Source: Clostridia bacterium
GTDB taxonomy: Bacteria; Bacillota; Clostridia; Christensenellales; Aristaeellaceae
Assembly: GCA_017550745.1 (NCBI GenBank)
Contig: JAFZOG010000062.1
Span: 1 to 60,223 of the forward strand
Direction of reading: 5' to 3'
Length of the DNA: 60,223 bases
Below, one piece after another: positions 32,541 to 42,114 of the stretch (position 1 is the first letter of the stretch; each line of letters begins with the position of its first letter). A model generated the notes under the pieces. It was not told the origin of the DNA. It saw nothing but the letters and a program-made list of their open reading frames with translations, and searched no databases. The position numbers were made by a program, and so were the translations under genes.

Positions 32541-35500
32541 TTACGCTCCTTTCTCATCCGCGGAGGCAGTGTTTCCGTCATTTTTCTCTTCGTTTTTCAT
32601 TTCTTCAGCCTGGATCTTTTTATCCTCCTCCACCCGGCGTCTCAGTTCTTCCTGGGCTTTCTGGTCGCTGTTCTGGATATCCGCCTGCTTCTGGGAGTAA
32701 ATCTTGTTCAAATCGATGGCGCCTTTTTCGACCAGGCGCATGAAGGCGTCCAGCGCTTCGGGGTCAAACTGGGTACCCCGGCCCCGGGCCATTTCCGTCA
32801 TGACGTAATCCGTGTCCATATGGTTGCGGTAAACGCGGTTGGAGGTCATGGCGTCGAAAGCGTCGGCCACGCCGATGATCCTGGCAAAGAGGGGAATCTC
32901 CTCTCCCTTCAATCCGTTTGGGTAGCCGCGTCCGTCGTACCGCTCATGATGATAGCGCGTTCCCTCCAGCACGTGGTCGACCAGCGTAAAGTCCTTTAAG
33001 ATATCCGCGCCTCTGGTCACGTGGGATTTCATCTCCGCGTATTCTTCATCCGTCAGCCGCCCAACCTTGTTCAGCACGCTGTCCCGGATGCCGATCTTGC
33101 CAATGTCGTGCATCTGGGCCGCCTTCCGAAGGCTGGAGAGCATTTTGCGCCTCTGCCACCATTTGAAGCAGTTCATCTCCTGCGCGATCAGCACCGAGTA
33201 TTCCGCCACGCGCATGGAATGCTGGTGGGTGCGCACGTCCTTGGCGTCGACGGCGTTCGCGATGGCCATGACCGTTTCATTGGCCATGTTCAGCTTGATC
33301 TGCTGTTTGTTCAGCTGACGCTGCACCACGAACCAGGTGAACCAGATGATAAACAGGGACAGCAGCGCCAGCATGTAGACGCTGAAGCCGCGCTGCTCAT
33401 AAATCTCGCCCTCTTTGATCAGCTCAAACTTGCGCTCCTCCAGCACCCGTTCGCCCGCGCTGTCGAAAATTGCCAGATGGAAGGTGTAATCGCCCGCGGG
33501 CAGATTGGTGTAGATGATGTTGTTCAGGCTGCTCTGGGGCACAATCGTCCATTGCGTGTCATGCTCCTCCAGGTAGTAGCCTGCGTTCGGCTCCTGAATG
33601 GTATAATTTAAAATCTCCGGGCTAAGCTCCACGCGGCTGACGCCCTGCCCCACCGTGATAGCCCCCGCGCGGGCAAGCGGCTGCACAATGCCGTCCAATT
33701 TGACGGAAGCCAGCTGCATCCGGTAAGAGCGGACGTCGCTGTTGTATTTTTCCACGTCGATGATGTATACGCCTGTGTCGCAGGGCAGGAAGAGCTCGCC
33801 GTTTCCATTGTAGTAGTTCCAGGAATTGGCGGTCAGGGAAGTGCCCAAGCCCCGCCGCGCATCCAGAAGCTCCCACGCCATGTCGCCGCCTTCCACCAGT
33901 TCGTCGCGTTCCACGACGTAGATCCCGGCGCTGGACATGACAAAAAGCGTGTCCTCATCCTTGACCCAGATATCATAGTTGTTAAAATAAGGAAAATTTT
34001 CCAGCACGCGGATGGGCCCGTCCGGATCCATATAGCACAGGCTGTTGCTGGTGACGATGAACACGCCCTCGGACTTCGGGTCTTTGATGGTGCGCAGGAT
34101 CACACCGGAGCTGAGGCCGTCCTCCCGGGTGAGCATCTGCATCACTTTTCCGTCCTTCAGCACCGCGATGCCGTCGCCGTCCGTACCGGCCAGGATCGTG
34201 CCGTCGCTTCTCTCCGTGATGGTCAGGATCATGGAATTGATCAGGCCGTCCTCGTTGCGGATGGTCCGCTGGATCTTATGCTCCCGGATGTAGCTGATCC
34301 CGGTATCGCCCGCCGCCAGGATCGTGCCGTCCGAAAGCCCCGTCACGATCCGGGCGCGGTTGCCAAAGCTGCCGTTATCCGCATTATACACCCAGGTTTC
34401 GCCCGTTGGTGAAAACTCCATCAGGCCGCTGCCGTAGGTACATACCCATAAGTGATCCTGATCATCCACATACATGCAGCGGATACGCTTGCCGTCCAGC
34501 GCGGCGGTCAAGTCGTTGTTGATTTGGTTGCGGCAGGATTTGTCCACCACGTCCAGCCCTTTGTCCGTTCCGATGTAGTAGCTGCCCTGCCATTTGACAA
34601 TGGCGTTGACCACCCGGCGGTTCATGCCGATGGTGCCGTACACATCCTTAAAAGCGGATTTCGCAAGCCTCAGCAGGCCCAGGCGGGAGGAGGTAAACCA
34701 CAGATTGCCCTGGTAGTCGTAGAGCATATTGTCGATGGAGTTATTGAAATCGTTGGTGTTGACCCGGTGATAGCCGTTCACGTCCACATAGGACACACCG
34801 CTGTCGGTGGAGATGAACAGCGTGCCGTCGCTCAGATAGTTCAGGTTGTTGATGCTGGCCACATTCTCGCATGTCATGACGTCGAGCAGCGTAAGGTCGC
34901 CTCCGGTAACGTCATAGCGGTAAATGTGGTTGGTGGACGAACCCACCATCAGCGTGCCGTCGGGGGCGAAGGCGCAGCAGTTGAACAGCTCCTGGCCTTC
35001 CGTCAGCCGAAGTGAGCACTGGATCTGTGCCTCATTCAGCAGGAAAAGCCGCCCGTTGGAAGCGATGGCCGCAACGTTTCCGCGGCTGTCGGCAGTGATG
35101 CTGTCGGCATAATTGACTTCCGGCAGGGTGGTGGCCACCTTCAGGCCGTTATTCATGACCAGCATCTGCATGCTGCCGGTGGTGCCGACATAATAATACC
35201 CGTCCGACGCGCGGATGATGCAGCGCACGGAATTGGACGGAAGGCCGTTGGACTGGTCGAGCACATTCACGACTTTTTCACGGATCACGATGGTCAGCCC
35301 GTTGTCGTTGGTGCCGATCCACAGCCGCCCTTCCTCGTCCACATACAGGCAGTTCACGTTTCGGACGGATTCATAATTATCCACCCAGCGGAATTCCCGG
35401 CCGTTATAGCGGTACAGGCCCGCGTATGTGCCGATCCAGAGCACGCCGTCATTGGTCTGGGCAATGTCGTTGGCTTCGCCGCAGGGCAGGCCGTTGTTGC

Positions 35501-36191
35501 TGCTGTACACGGTCTGGACGTAATCGTTATAGTCTTTCGTTTCGATATCGGCGTTTTCTTCCGCCCTGCCCGGCGCGCCAACCAACAGGCACAGCAGAAG
35601 AACAGCCGCCGCCACGCTGCCCTGCCTTAGTTTATCGGCATGTTTATGGCCGCGCCGCCAGCTCCGGATCAGGGTCACCAGATACAGGGCGGCGATGGTC
35701 AGCACCTTATCGGCAAATTCAATCGCCAGCTGTCCAATGATACAGCAGGGGATCGTGGGCCAGTCTTTTTCCATCAGATAGCCGATCACGCCGTCTCCCC
35801 AGAGATTGCCGGTATAGCCATTGGCAAACACCAGGTTCAGCGGCACGGATACAATCAGCGCCGTGAACACGGCCAGGGAAGCCGCTTTCATGAAGCCGTA
35901 GAACTGATCGAACCACTTTTTGCGGGCCGCGACGCCTACGATAACGCCCAGGGCGATACTGGTCAATGAATACGCCGCGGAAAGGCGGTTGATGGCGGCA
36001 TACGCCAGATTCCCGGTCAAGCCCGCCATCGCGCCGCATACAGGCCCGGCGATATAGGCGCACAGGGCCGTGCCGAAGGAATCGGCCCACAAGGGAAGCT
36101 TCAGCCATACGGACAGGAGCCTGCCGCCCACGTTCAGCAGCACGCACAGCGCAGTAAACAAAACGATCTTCCAGGTTTTCCAATGTTTCAT
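32541..36191 (-). CDS. S-component-like membrane domain + Reg_prop beta-propeller + HD-GYP phosphodiesterase
   Basis: 1216 residues. Residues about 8-180: hydrophobic, about six helices, with CAYIAGPVCGAMAGLTGNLA, resembling ECF-transporter S components or related integral sensors. A helix near 190-210 ends GAPGRAEE. Residues about 225-835: Reg_prop blades (DGVLWIGTYAGLYRYNG, EGRLWIGTNDNG, QGNLWFTSSRLGLLR). Then a Y_Y_Y domain (about 860-935, NLPAGDYTFHLAIFD) and a helix (about 950-970). HD-GYP about 985-1160 (MHDIGKIGIRD, HHERYDGRGYPNG), and a charged coiled tail. GGAGGAGG sets the ATG at 36191; an in-frame TTG at 36200 is less likely. The whole reads as an extracellular-ligand-controlled c-di-GMP hydrolase. 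Confidence 0.88.
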   Translation of the reverse strand: MKHWKTWKIVLFTALCVLLNVGGRLLSVWLKLPLWADSFGTALCAYIAGPVCGAMAGLTGNLAYAAINRLSAAYSLTSIALGVIVGVAARKKWFDQFYGFMKAASLAVFTALIVSVPLNLVFANGYTGNLWGDGVIGYLMEKDWPTIPCCIIGQLAIEFADKVLTIAALYLVTLIRSWRRGHKHADKLRQGSVAAAVLLLCLLVGAPGRAEENADIETKDYNDYVQTVYSSNNGLPCGEANDIAQTNDGVLWIGTYAGLYRYNGREFRWVDNYESVRNVNCLYVDEEGRLWIGTNDNGLTIVIREKVVNVLDQSNGLPSNSVRCIIRASDGYYYVGTTGSMQMLVMNNGLKVATTLPEVNYADSITADSRGNVAAIASNGRLFLLNEAQIQCSLRLTEGQELFNCCAFAPDGTLMVGSSTNHIYRYDVTGGDLTLLDVMTCENVASINNLNYLSDGTLFISTDSGVSYVDVNGYHRVNTNDFNNSIDNMLYDYQGNLWFTSSRLGLLRLAKSAFKDVYGTIGMNRRVVNAIVKWQGSYYIGTDKGLDVVDKSCRNQINNDLTAALDGKRIRCMYVDDQDHLWVCTYGSGLMEFSPTGETWVYNADNGSFGNRARIVTGLSDGTILAAGDTGISYIREHKIQRTIRNEDGLINSMILTITERSDGTILAGTDGDGIAVLKDGKVMQMLTREDGLSSGVILRTIKDPKSEGVFIVTSNSLCYMDPDGPIRVLENFPYFNNYDIWVKDEDTLFVMSSAGIYVVERDELVEGGDMAWELLDARRGLGTSLTANSWNYYNGNGELFLPCDTGVYIIDVEKYNSDVRSYRMQLASVKLDGIVQPLARAGAITVGQGVSRVELSPEILNYTIQEPNAGYYLEEHDTQWTIVPQSSLNNIIYTNLPAGDYTFHLAIFDSAGERVLEERKFELIKEGEIYEQRGFSVYMLALLSLFIIWFTWFVVQRQLNKQQIKLNMANETVMAIANAVDAKDVRTHQHSMRVAEYSVLIAQEMNCFKWWQRRKMLSSLRKAAQMHDIGKIGIRDSVLNKVGRLTDEEYAEMKSHVTRGADILKDFTLVDHVLEGTRYHHERYDGRGYPNGLKGEEIPLFARIIGVADAFDAMTSNRVYRNHMDTDYVMTEMARGRGTQFDPEALDAFMRLVEKGAIDLNKIYSQKQADIQNSDQKAQEELRRRVEEDKKIQAEEMKNEEKNDGNTASADEKGA

Positions 36192-36229
36192 CCTATCCAA
36201 CCTCCTCCCGCGTCCCGCAGGGCTTTGGC

Positions 36230-37240
36230 TCAGTTCAGCGAGGAGCTTTCATGGGCATAGTAATCGAACCAGGCTTCATACTGCCCGGACGCAATGACTT
36301 CGTCGATCACACCGTTCACAAAGTAGATCAGCTCGATTTCCCCCTTCTTTGCCGCGATCCGGTCGCCCGTGTACTGCTGCTGCAAAGCGAAGCTCACGTC
36401 CGGAACGATGAGCAGGCCGCAGTCTGGATGGTTCTCGATGTACACCCGGGCGATCCCGATATCCACAACACCGGCGTCGGCCTTCCCTTCCTCCACAGCC
36501 TCATACACGTCTCCGGCGGATAGGAGCCTGCGAAATTTACGGTATAAAGCGATATTTTCAGCGGCCATGGTTTCCTGCAAAGAACCCCTTTGCGCCACGA
36601 TATCGCGTTGGGCCAGGTCTTCCACCGACCGGATGCTTTCGGCGTTTTCCGCCCGGATGATCAGGCCGCTGGACGCCAGCTCGTTGGAGAAATAATACCC
36701 CTTGGACATTTCCAGCACCGTGGCGCGGCCTGAAGTGAATGAAATCGCGGATACCGCCAGATCGTAAGTTCCGTCGGCGACGGAGGACAGCACGTCTGTA
36801 AACTCCAGGGGGATGATTTCAAGCGTTACCCCCATGCGCTCCGCAATCAGCCGGGCCAGCTCCATATCCGCGCCCAAGAAGCGTTCCGTGCCGGTTTTGG
36901 ATTCATCCATATATTCCTGCGGCGGATAATAGGGGGAGGTGGCAACGGTCAGTTTTCCAAGGCTCCGGATCCGCGCAAGCCTGCCGGACGCGGTTTCCGG
37001 GATGCCGCCCGACACATCCATGGCGCCGTCCACATAATTCCATTCGTTTTCCTTATACTGGATCGGCTCCGCCGCGGCCGAACAAAACGGGAAAAGCGCA
37101 GAGACGAGGATTGCCAAGATGAAAAGCGATGAAAAAAACCTTCTCGGGAATGGAATATAAAACCATAACGCCCGGCGCGCGCTCCTCCGGGGCCCGCCAA
37201 GACGGAAAGCTTCGCTTTCCGCGTTATTATACCGATGCAT
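36230..37240 (-). CDS. Family 3 (amino-acid type) solute-binding protein, no cognate transporter
   Basis: 336 residues. An Arg-rich N-terminus precedes a hydrophobic signal segment (SSLFILAILVSALFPFCSAA). The mature part is SBP_bac_3: KLTVATSPYYPPQEYM, FLGADMELARLIAERMG, DGTYDLAVSAISFTSGR, KADAGVVD. It is the first gene of the signalling island, 38 bases before the beta-propeller/HD-GYP gene, with AAGGAGG upstream. No permease or ATPase is present, so it probably presents a ligand to the neighbouring sensor, as in other orphan binding proteins (inference). Confidence 0.88.
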   Translation of the reverse strand: MHRYNNAESEAFRLGGPRRSARRALWFYIPFPRRFFSSLFILAILVSALFPFCSAAAEPIQYKENEWNYVDGAMDVSGGIPETASGRLARIRSLGKLTVATSPYYPPQEYMDESKTGTERFLGADMELARLIAERMGVTLEIIPLEFTDVLSSVADGTYDLAVSAISFTSGRATVLEMSKGYYFSNELASSGLIIRAENAESIRSVEDLAQRDIVAQRGSLQETMAAENIALYRKFRRLLSAGDVYEAVEEGKADAGVVDIGIARVYIENHPDCGLLIVPDVSFALQQQYTGDRIAAKKGEIELIYFVNGVIDEVIASGQYEAWFDYYAHESSSLN

Positions 37241-37294
37241 TTTTATTCCTTCCTCCTTGCATATAAAACCATCCTGCCAAAACTGACCACTTTA

Positions 37295-37324
37295 ATTATA
37301 CGACCTTGAAAGGGGAAATATCAA
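37295..37324 (-). promoter_or_regulatory. Promoter of the signalling island
   Basis: On the minus strand TTGATA (37319-37324) and TATAAT (37295-37300), spacer 18, about 55 bases before the SBP start. Confidence 0.65.
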
Positions 37325-37361
37325 GTCATTTTATGCAGAAATTCCGGAAAAATAGACAAAA

Positions 37362-37408
37362 AAACGGCTCAGAACGCCAACCGAATGGGTCGGATCCCGC
37401 GCCGTTTT
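37362..37408 (-). terminator. Terminator of the pxp operon
   Basis: AAAACGGC (complement of 37401-37408) pairs with GCCGTTTT, followed on the minus strand by a long T run. It lies just upstream of the island promoter. Confidence 0.75.
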
Positions 37409-37529
37409 GTATTATAAAGAATAAATCGAGGCAGCCCATCATCGGATGATGGAAAACGTATGGCACAAAAGCCGGTTTTCAACCCTTCGGCGGCAGGCAG
37501 CTTCGCCGCGGCGAAGCCGCAGGATGCCG

Positions 37530-38288
37530 CTATTTCATCGGCGCCACCAGAACGTTTTCCGCTTCCATCGCCGCGCGGATCCGCTGAGCGAACAGCAGGG
37601 CTTTTTCCCCGTCGCCATGGACGCAGATGCTTTCGGCGCGGATGGGGATGTCCCGCCCGGTAATGGCGGCGACCCTGCCTTCCTTCACCATCCTGACGAC
37701 GCGGCGGATCGCCTCGTCCTCATCCGTGATCACAGCGCCGGATTTTTTCCGGTTTACCAAGGTGCCGTCTTCTTCATAGGCCCGGTCGGCGAACACTTCG
37801 GAAACGGCTTTCAGGCCCACGTCTTCCGCCGCGCGGATATGCTGGCTGCCGCTGAGGCCCAGCAGCACGAGGTTTGGATCAAAGTCCTTCACGGCCTGGC
37901 AGATGGCTTTTGCCAGATCGTAATCCTTGGCCGCCATGTTGTAAAACGCGCCGTGGGGCTTCACATGCTGCATTTCCATGCCCAGGGGTTTGAGAAACGC
38001 GTACAGCGCGCCCAGCTGGTAGAGGGTGTAGGCTCTGGCTTCGTCGGGAGAAATGGCCATGTTTCTCCGGCCGAAACCCATTAAATCCGGAAAACCGGGA
38101 TGCGCGCCGACCGCTACGCCGGAAGCCTTTGCCAGCTTCACTGTCTTTTCCATCACCGCAGGATCGGAGGCATGAAAACCGCAGGCAACATTGGCGGAGG
38201 AAATGACCTTGAGAACCTGCTCATCCATGCCCAGGGTATAGCGTCCAAAGCTCTCCCCCAGGTCGCTGTTCAGATCCACCTTCAGCAT
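37530..38288 (-). CDS. pxpA: 5-oxoprolinase subunit PxpA (LamB/YcsF)
   Basis: 252 residues, normal for the family. Motifs: [56 protein letters not shown]. It acts with PxpB and PxpC in ATP-dependent opening of 5-oxoproline to glutamate in the cytosol. The ATG at 38288 lies one base after the accC stop, with GGAGGGGG upstream. Last gene of the operon. Confidence 0.95.
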   Translation of the reverse strand: MLKVDLNSDLGESFGRYTLGMDEQVLKVISSANVACGFHASDPAVMEKTVKLAKASGVAVGAHPGFPDLMGFGRRNMAISPDEARAYTLYQLGALYAFLKPLGMEMQHVKPHGAFYNMAAKDYDLAKAICQAVKDFDPNLVLLGLSGSQHIRAAEDVGLKAVSEVFADRAYEEDGTLVNRKKSGAVITDEDEAIRRVVRMVKEGRVAAITGRDIPIRAESICVHGDGEKALLFAQRIRAAMEAENVLVAPMK

Positions 38289-38289
38289 G

Positions 38290-39639
38290 TCATTTTCCCC
38301 CTCCGACATATTTTTCAATAAACCCCGTGTCCGCCTTTCCGTCGCAGAACACCTGATTGTGCATGATCCGGAACTGGAAATCCAGGTTGGTTTCCACGCC
38401 GATGATCAGCGTTTCGTTCAGCGCGGCCCGCATCTTGCGGATGGCCGCCTCCCGGCTGGGGGCGTACACCAGGATCTTGGCGATCATGGAGTCGTAATTG
38501 GACGGAACGATATAGCCGGTGTACAGCGCCGTATCCACCCGCACGCCGTTGCCGCCGGGCAGATGCAGCACGGTGATCTTTCCGGGGGAAGGCATGAAGT
38601 TCTTTTCGGGGATTTCCGCGTTGATGCGGCATTCAATGGCGTGGCCGCGCAGCTTCACGTCCTCCTGGGTGAAGCTTAAGGGCAGGCCGGAGGCCACGCG
38701 AATCTGTTCCGCCACCAGGTCGGTGTCCGTAACCAGCTCGGTGACGCCGTGCTCCACCTGGATGCGGGTGTTCATTTCCATGAAATAGAAATTCCCCTGC
38801 GGATCGACGATGAACTCAACGGTGCCCGCGTTGGTGTAGCCCACGGTTTTCGCGGCGAGGATGGCGGCGTCGTACATCTTTTGCCGGGTTTCGTCGTTCA
38901 CGGCGGGGCTGGGGGATTCCTCAATCAGCTTTTGATGGTTCCGCTGCACCGAGCAATCGCGTTCGCCCAGGGCCACCACATGGCCCTCCGCGTCCGCCAT
39001 GATCTGCACCTCCACGTGCCGCGGAGACAGGATCAGCTTTTCCAGGTACATGGCGTCGTCCCCGAAAGCGTTGGCGGATTCCCGCTGGGCGATTTCGAAC
39101 TGAAAATCGAACTCTTCCTCCGTCATGGCCTGGCGCATCCCGCGCCCGCCGCCGCCGGAGGAAGCCTTGATCATCACGGGAAAACCGATCTCCTTTGCCT
39201 GCCGCCTCGCCGTTTCCGTGTCGAATACGGGCTCCCGCGAGCCGGGAATCACCGGCACGCCCGCGTCCATCATGGTTTTCCGGGCCGCCGATTTATTGCC
39301 CATGCGGGCGATCACCTCAGGCTCCGGGCCCACGAAGGTCAACCCGAATTCCTTGCATTTCCGGGCAAAGTCCGCGTTTTCGGACAGGAAGCCATAGCCC
39401 GGATGAATGGCGTCGGCCCCCATGTTCAGCGCAGCGGAGATGATCCTGTCCGGCTTCAGGTAGCTGTCCCGGGCAGGCCCGGAGCCGATGCACACCCGCT
39501 CGTCAGCCAATTGCACGGGCAGGCTCATGCGATCCTCCTGAGAATATACCGCCACGCTGCCGATCCCCATGTCCCGGCAGGCGCGGATGATCCGCACGGC
39601 GATCTCGCCCCGGTTGGCAATCAATACTTTTTTCAGCAC
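38290..39639 (-). CDS. accC: Biotin carboxylase (AccC-type)
   Basis: 449 residues, typical length, GTG start with AAGGAG nine bases before. Biotin-carboxylase N-domain ([18 protein letters not shown]), ATP-grasp with glycine loop ([12 protein letters not shown]), [25 protein letters not shown] and C-domain [11 protein letters not shown]. The usual EHPVTE is EHGVTE here. It carboxylates the biotin on the BCCP encoded 16 bases upstream. No carboxyltransferase subunits AccA/AccD are in the window. Its place between pxpC and pxpA suggests service to the 5-oxoproline pathway rather than fatty acid synthesis (inference). Confidence 0.94.
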   Translation of the reverse strand: MLKKVLIANRGEIAVRIIRACRDMGIGSVAVYSQEDRMSLPVQLADERVCIGSGPARDSYLKPDRIISAALNMGADAIHPGYGFLSENADFARKCKEFGLTFVGPEPEVIARMGNKSAARKTMMDAGVPVIPGSREPVFDTETARRQAKEIGFPVMIKASSGGGGRGMRQAMTEEEFDFQFEIAQRESANAFGDDAMYLEKLILSPRHVEVQIMADAEGHVVALGERDCSVQRNHQKLIEESPSPAVNDETRQKMYDAAILAAKTVGYTNAGTVEFIVDPQGNFYFMEMNTRIQVEHGVTELVTDTDLVAEQIRVASGLPLSFTQEDVKLRGHAIECRINAEIPEKNFMPSPGKITVLHLPGGNGVRVDTALYTGYIVPSNYDSMIAKILVYAPSREAAIRKMRAALNETLIIGVETNLDFQFRIMHNQVFCDGKADTGFIEKYVGGGK

Positions 39640-39655
39640 CGCTCCTCGCTCCTTA

Positions 39656-40093
39656 TCACACTTTCCGCACGCGGAACAGGGGCTGGCCGTATTCCACCTT
39701 CTGTTCATTGCTGACGAGGATCGAGTCGATTTCGCAATCGTAATCCACGTCGATTTCGTTCATCAGCTTCATGGCCTCGATGATGCACACCGTCTGCCCT
39801 TTCTTGACATGGTCGCCCACATACACATAAGCGCGGGCGTCCGGCGCGGGAGAGGAATAGAAGGTGCCCACGATCGGCGCGGTGATGAGCAGCGTGTCGT
39901 CTTCCTCCTCTGCGGGAGACGCAGGTTCCGCGGGAGCGGAAGGCGCCGGGGCGGCTGCTGCCGGAACCGCCGCCGCTGGGGCGGGAGCGGCCTTGCTCAG
40001 GCAGATTTCCATTTCGCTGTCCTTGAGGGTCAGCTCGGTCAGGCTGGAACCCTCCATCATTTTTACCAGTTCACGGATTTTCTTGATGTCCAT
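39656..40093 (-). CDS. accB: Biotin carboxyl carrier protein (AccB-type)
   Basis: 145 residues. N-terminal helix (MDIKKIRELVKMMEGSSLTE), an Ala/Pro-rich flexible linker (about 35-60), and a C-terminal biotinyl domain with the biotinylation site EAMKLMNE and thumb-like loop before it. Fourteen bases after pxpC and 16 before accC. Confidence 0.95.
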   Translation of the reverse strand: MDIKKIRELVKMMEGSSLTELTLKDSEMEICLSKAAPAPAAAVPAAAAPAPSAPAEPASPAEEEDDTLLITAPIVGTFYSSPAPDARAYVYVGDHVKKGQTVCIIEAMKLMNEIDVDYDCEIDSILVSNEQKVEYGQPLFRVRKV

Positions 40094-40107
40094 TTGCTGT
40101 GTCTCCT

Positions 40108-41136
40108 TTAAAAGTACCGCTGGGTTTCTGCGTCGGCGTAAAGCCGCTCCAGGCGCTTGGCCACCTGGCGGCAGTCCAATACTTCCTTGCAGGGCGTGTG
40201 GATTTCCTTGCGCATGCGTTCCAGCTCCTTGACCTCCTGCAGGTAGAGGCGCTGGGCTTCCTGTACGGTCACGGCCTCAAAGCGGATTTTTTCGCCGGTT
40301 TTTTTCTGCACCAGCCGCGGAATATCCACCGTGATCAAATTGGCGATTTTCGCATAGCCGCCCGTGGTCTGCCGGTCCGCAAGCAGGATGATGGGTTTTC
40401 CCGCGGAAGGCACCTGAATCGCCCCCAGGGCAATGCCGTCAGATATGATATCGGAAGTCTTTTTCGGCGCGATGATGGGCCCGTCCAGGCGGCAGCCCAT
40501 GCGGTCAAATTCCCCGGTGACGGTGTACTCGGAATGCAGGAAGGTTTCGATTCCCTGCTTGCTGATCAGCCCGTCCTGGGGCCCCATGACCACCCGCAGC
40601 ACGCCGTTGTCGTTCACGTAGTCCGGTGGCTGGAGCTTCCGGGAGAGGAAGAACGGCAGGTAGCGCCGCTTGATCCGCTCGCCGATATAATCCCCGGCCT
40701 CCAGCTTGCGGCCCTTGAAGCCGCCGATCTTGCTTTTCAGGCTGGTGCACCGGCTGCCCATCACCATGGGGATCTGCAAATAGCCAGAAAAAGCCATGTA
40801 GCACCGGGTGCCTGTGCGGGCGCTGCCGAATTTCACGATGTCGCCCTTGCGCACATATACGGCTGAGTACATGTCCATGGGTTCGCCATTGAGCTTGGGC
40901 GAAAAATCGCCGCCGGTGACGGCGATGATGGTATCGGAGGTGAACTCCAGCTCCGGCCCGATGAGGGTGATTTCCAGCACCGCTTCATTTTCAGGATTGT
41001 CCACCAGCATGTTGGCCAGATGGAAGCTGCGTATATCCATCGCGCCGCCCACGCTGAACCCCTGGCTTTGGTATCCGTTCCGGCCCAGATCCTGCACCGT
41101 GGTGAGCATGCCGCCCTTGAGTACGCGAAAGCCCAT
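40108..41136 (-). CDS. pxpC: 5-oxoprolinase subunit PxpC
   Basis: 342 residues of the KipA/urea-carboxylase carboxyltransferase-like fold: MLTTVQDLGRNGYQSQGFSV near the start, GRCYMAF-like strand (GTRCYMAFSGYLQIP), MGPQDGL, and DGIALGAIQVPSAGKPIILL. Start at 41136 after GGAGGGG, two bases after pxpB. The family is related to the carboxyltransferase part of urea amidolyase, which makes the adjacent biotin genes suggestive. Confidence 0.94.
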   Translation of the reverse strand: MGFRVLKGGMLTTVQDLGRNGYQSQGFSVGGAMDIRSFHLANMLVDNPENEAVLEITLIGPELEFTSDTIIAVTGGDFSPKLNGEPMDMYSAVYVRKGDIVKFGSARTGTRCYMAFSGYLQIPMVMGSRCTSLKSKIGGFKGRKLEAGDYIGERIKRRYLPFFLSRKLQPPDYVNDNGVLRVVMGPQDGLISKQGIETFLHSEYTVTGEFDRMGCRLDGPIIAPKKTSDIISDGIALGAIQVPSAGKPIILLADRQTTGGYAKIANLITVDIPRLVQKKTGEKIRFEAVTVQEAQRLYLQEVKELERMRKEIHTPCKEVLDCRQVAKRLERLYADAETQRYF

Positions 41137-41137
41137 C

Positions 41138-41866
41138 TCACGCCCCTCCTTCCCTGACCGTGACCTGGTATTCGTTCTTCTCCACCAGGCCGGCGATGCG
41201 CTTGAATTCTGCTTCGCCGATCTCCACAAAGCGGATATATTCGCCCGCTTGCACCAGGATGGCGGGATCACGCTCAGGATCATAGGTTTTGACCGGGGTT
41301 TTCCCCATCAGCTGCCAGCCCCCGGGGGAATCCATGGGGTATATGCCCGTCTGCTTCCCGCCGATCCCCACGCTGCCCGCGGGGATTTTCAGGCGGGGCG
41401 TTTCCAGGCGGGGGGTGTGGATACGCTCGTCCAGGCCGCCCAGATAGCAGAAACCGGGCAGGAAGCCCAGCATATAAATCAGGTAATCACAGGAAGTGTG
41501 GATGTCGATCACTTCCCGCTCGGAAAGCCCGGCATGGGCCGCGATGTTTTTCAGGTCGGGGCCGTATTCACCGCCGTAACATACCGGGATCTCAAACACC
41601 CGCTTCACGGTTTCGGAGGCTTTGGTTTCCAGCTGCAAAATCTTTTCCAGGCGCTTTTTCAGCGCGTCATAGGAAATGACCAGCGGATTGTAATTGATCA
41701 GCAGGGAAACAAAAGCAGGGATCATGTCCACGATCCCCTCGATCCGCTGCGCGCGGATGAGCTGCACGGTGGATGAGATCCGCTGATTGATCTCAGCGCT
41801 GATCGTATCGCCAAACACGATCAGCACTGAGGAATCTCCTTCAATGAAAATTCGATAATCCTTCAT
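41138..41866 (-). CDS. pxpB: 5-oxoprolinase subunit PxpB
   Basis: 242 residues, KipI/allophanate-hydrolase-like: SSVLIVFGDTISAEINQRI, EIPVCYGGEYGPDL, GFLPGFCYLGGLDERI, PAGSVGIGGKQTGIYPMDSP. It binds PxpC to form the second half of 5-oxoprolinase. First gene of the compact pxpB-pxpC-accB-accC-pxpA run. A dispersed repeat ends about 20 bases upstream of its start. Confidence 0.95.
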   Translation of the reverse strand: MKDYRIFIEGDSSVLIVFGDTISAEINQRISSTVQLIRAQRIEGIVDMIPAFVSLLINYNPLVISYDALKKRLEKILQLETKASETVKRVFEIPVCYGGEYGPDLKNIAAHAGLSEREVIDIHTSCDYLIYMLGFLPGFCYLGGLDERIHTPRLETPRLKIPAGSVGIGGKQTGIYPMDSPGGWQLMGKTPVKTYDPERDPAILVQAGEYIRFVEIGEAEFKRIAGLVEKNEYQVTVREGGA

Positions 41867-41887
41867 ACTGCTTCCTTACAAATCGTT

Positions 41888-42047
41888 TTATTGCTGTACC
41901 AATTAATTCTTGAATTATTTCGTGAAATCAACATGTTCGAACGAGGGAGGTCCTTCGCACGCGCCATCCGTATCGGCGCGGCGAAGTCATGACAGATGGA
42001 GTTGGTTTCGTTCATTCAAATTCAGGATTAAATTGGGGGATCAATAA
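41888..42047 (-). repeat. Dispersed intergenic repeat, copy B
   Basis: Reverse-complement match of 13617-13877, lacking the middle of that copy (about 105 bases). It lies between the NRAMP-like gene and pxpB and would be transcribed if the two are co-transcribed. Confidence 0.8.
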
Positions 42048-42108
42048 AACGGGGAAAGGCAGAGAGCAGGCCCATATCATATGCCGTGCCCTCTGCATGC
42101 CTTCCCCC
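42044..42108 (-). terminator. Terminator after the NRAMP-like gene
   Basis: On the minus strand, GGAAGGCATGCAGAGG pairs with CTCTCTGCCTTTCC around an AT-rich loop, followed by CCCCGTTTTATT. It is imperfect, so partial read-through into pxpB is possible. Confidence 0.55.
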
Positions 42109-42114
42109 GAATCG

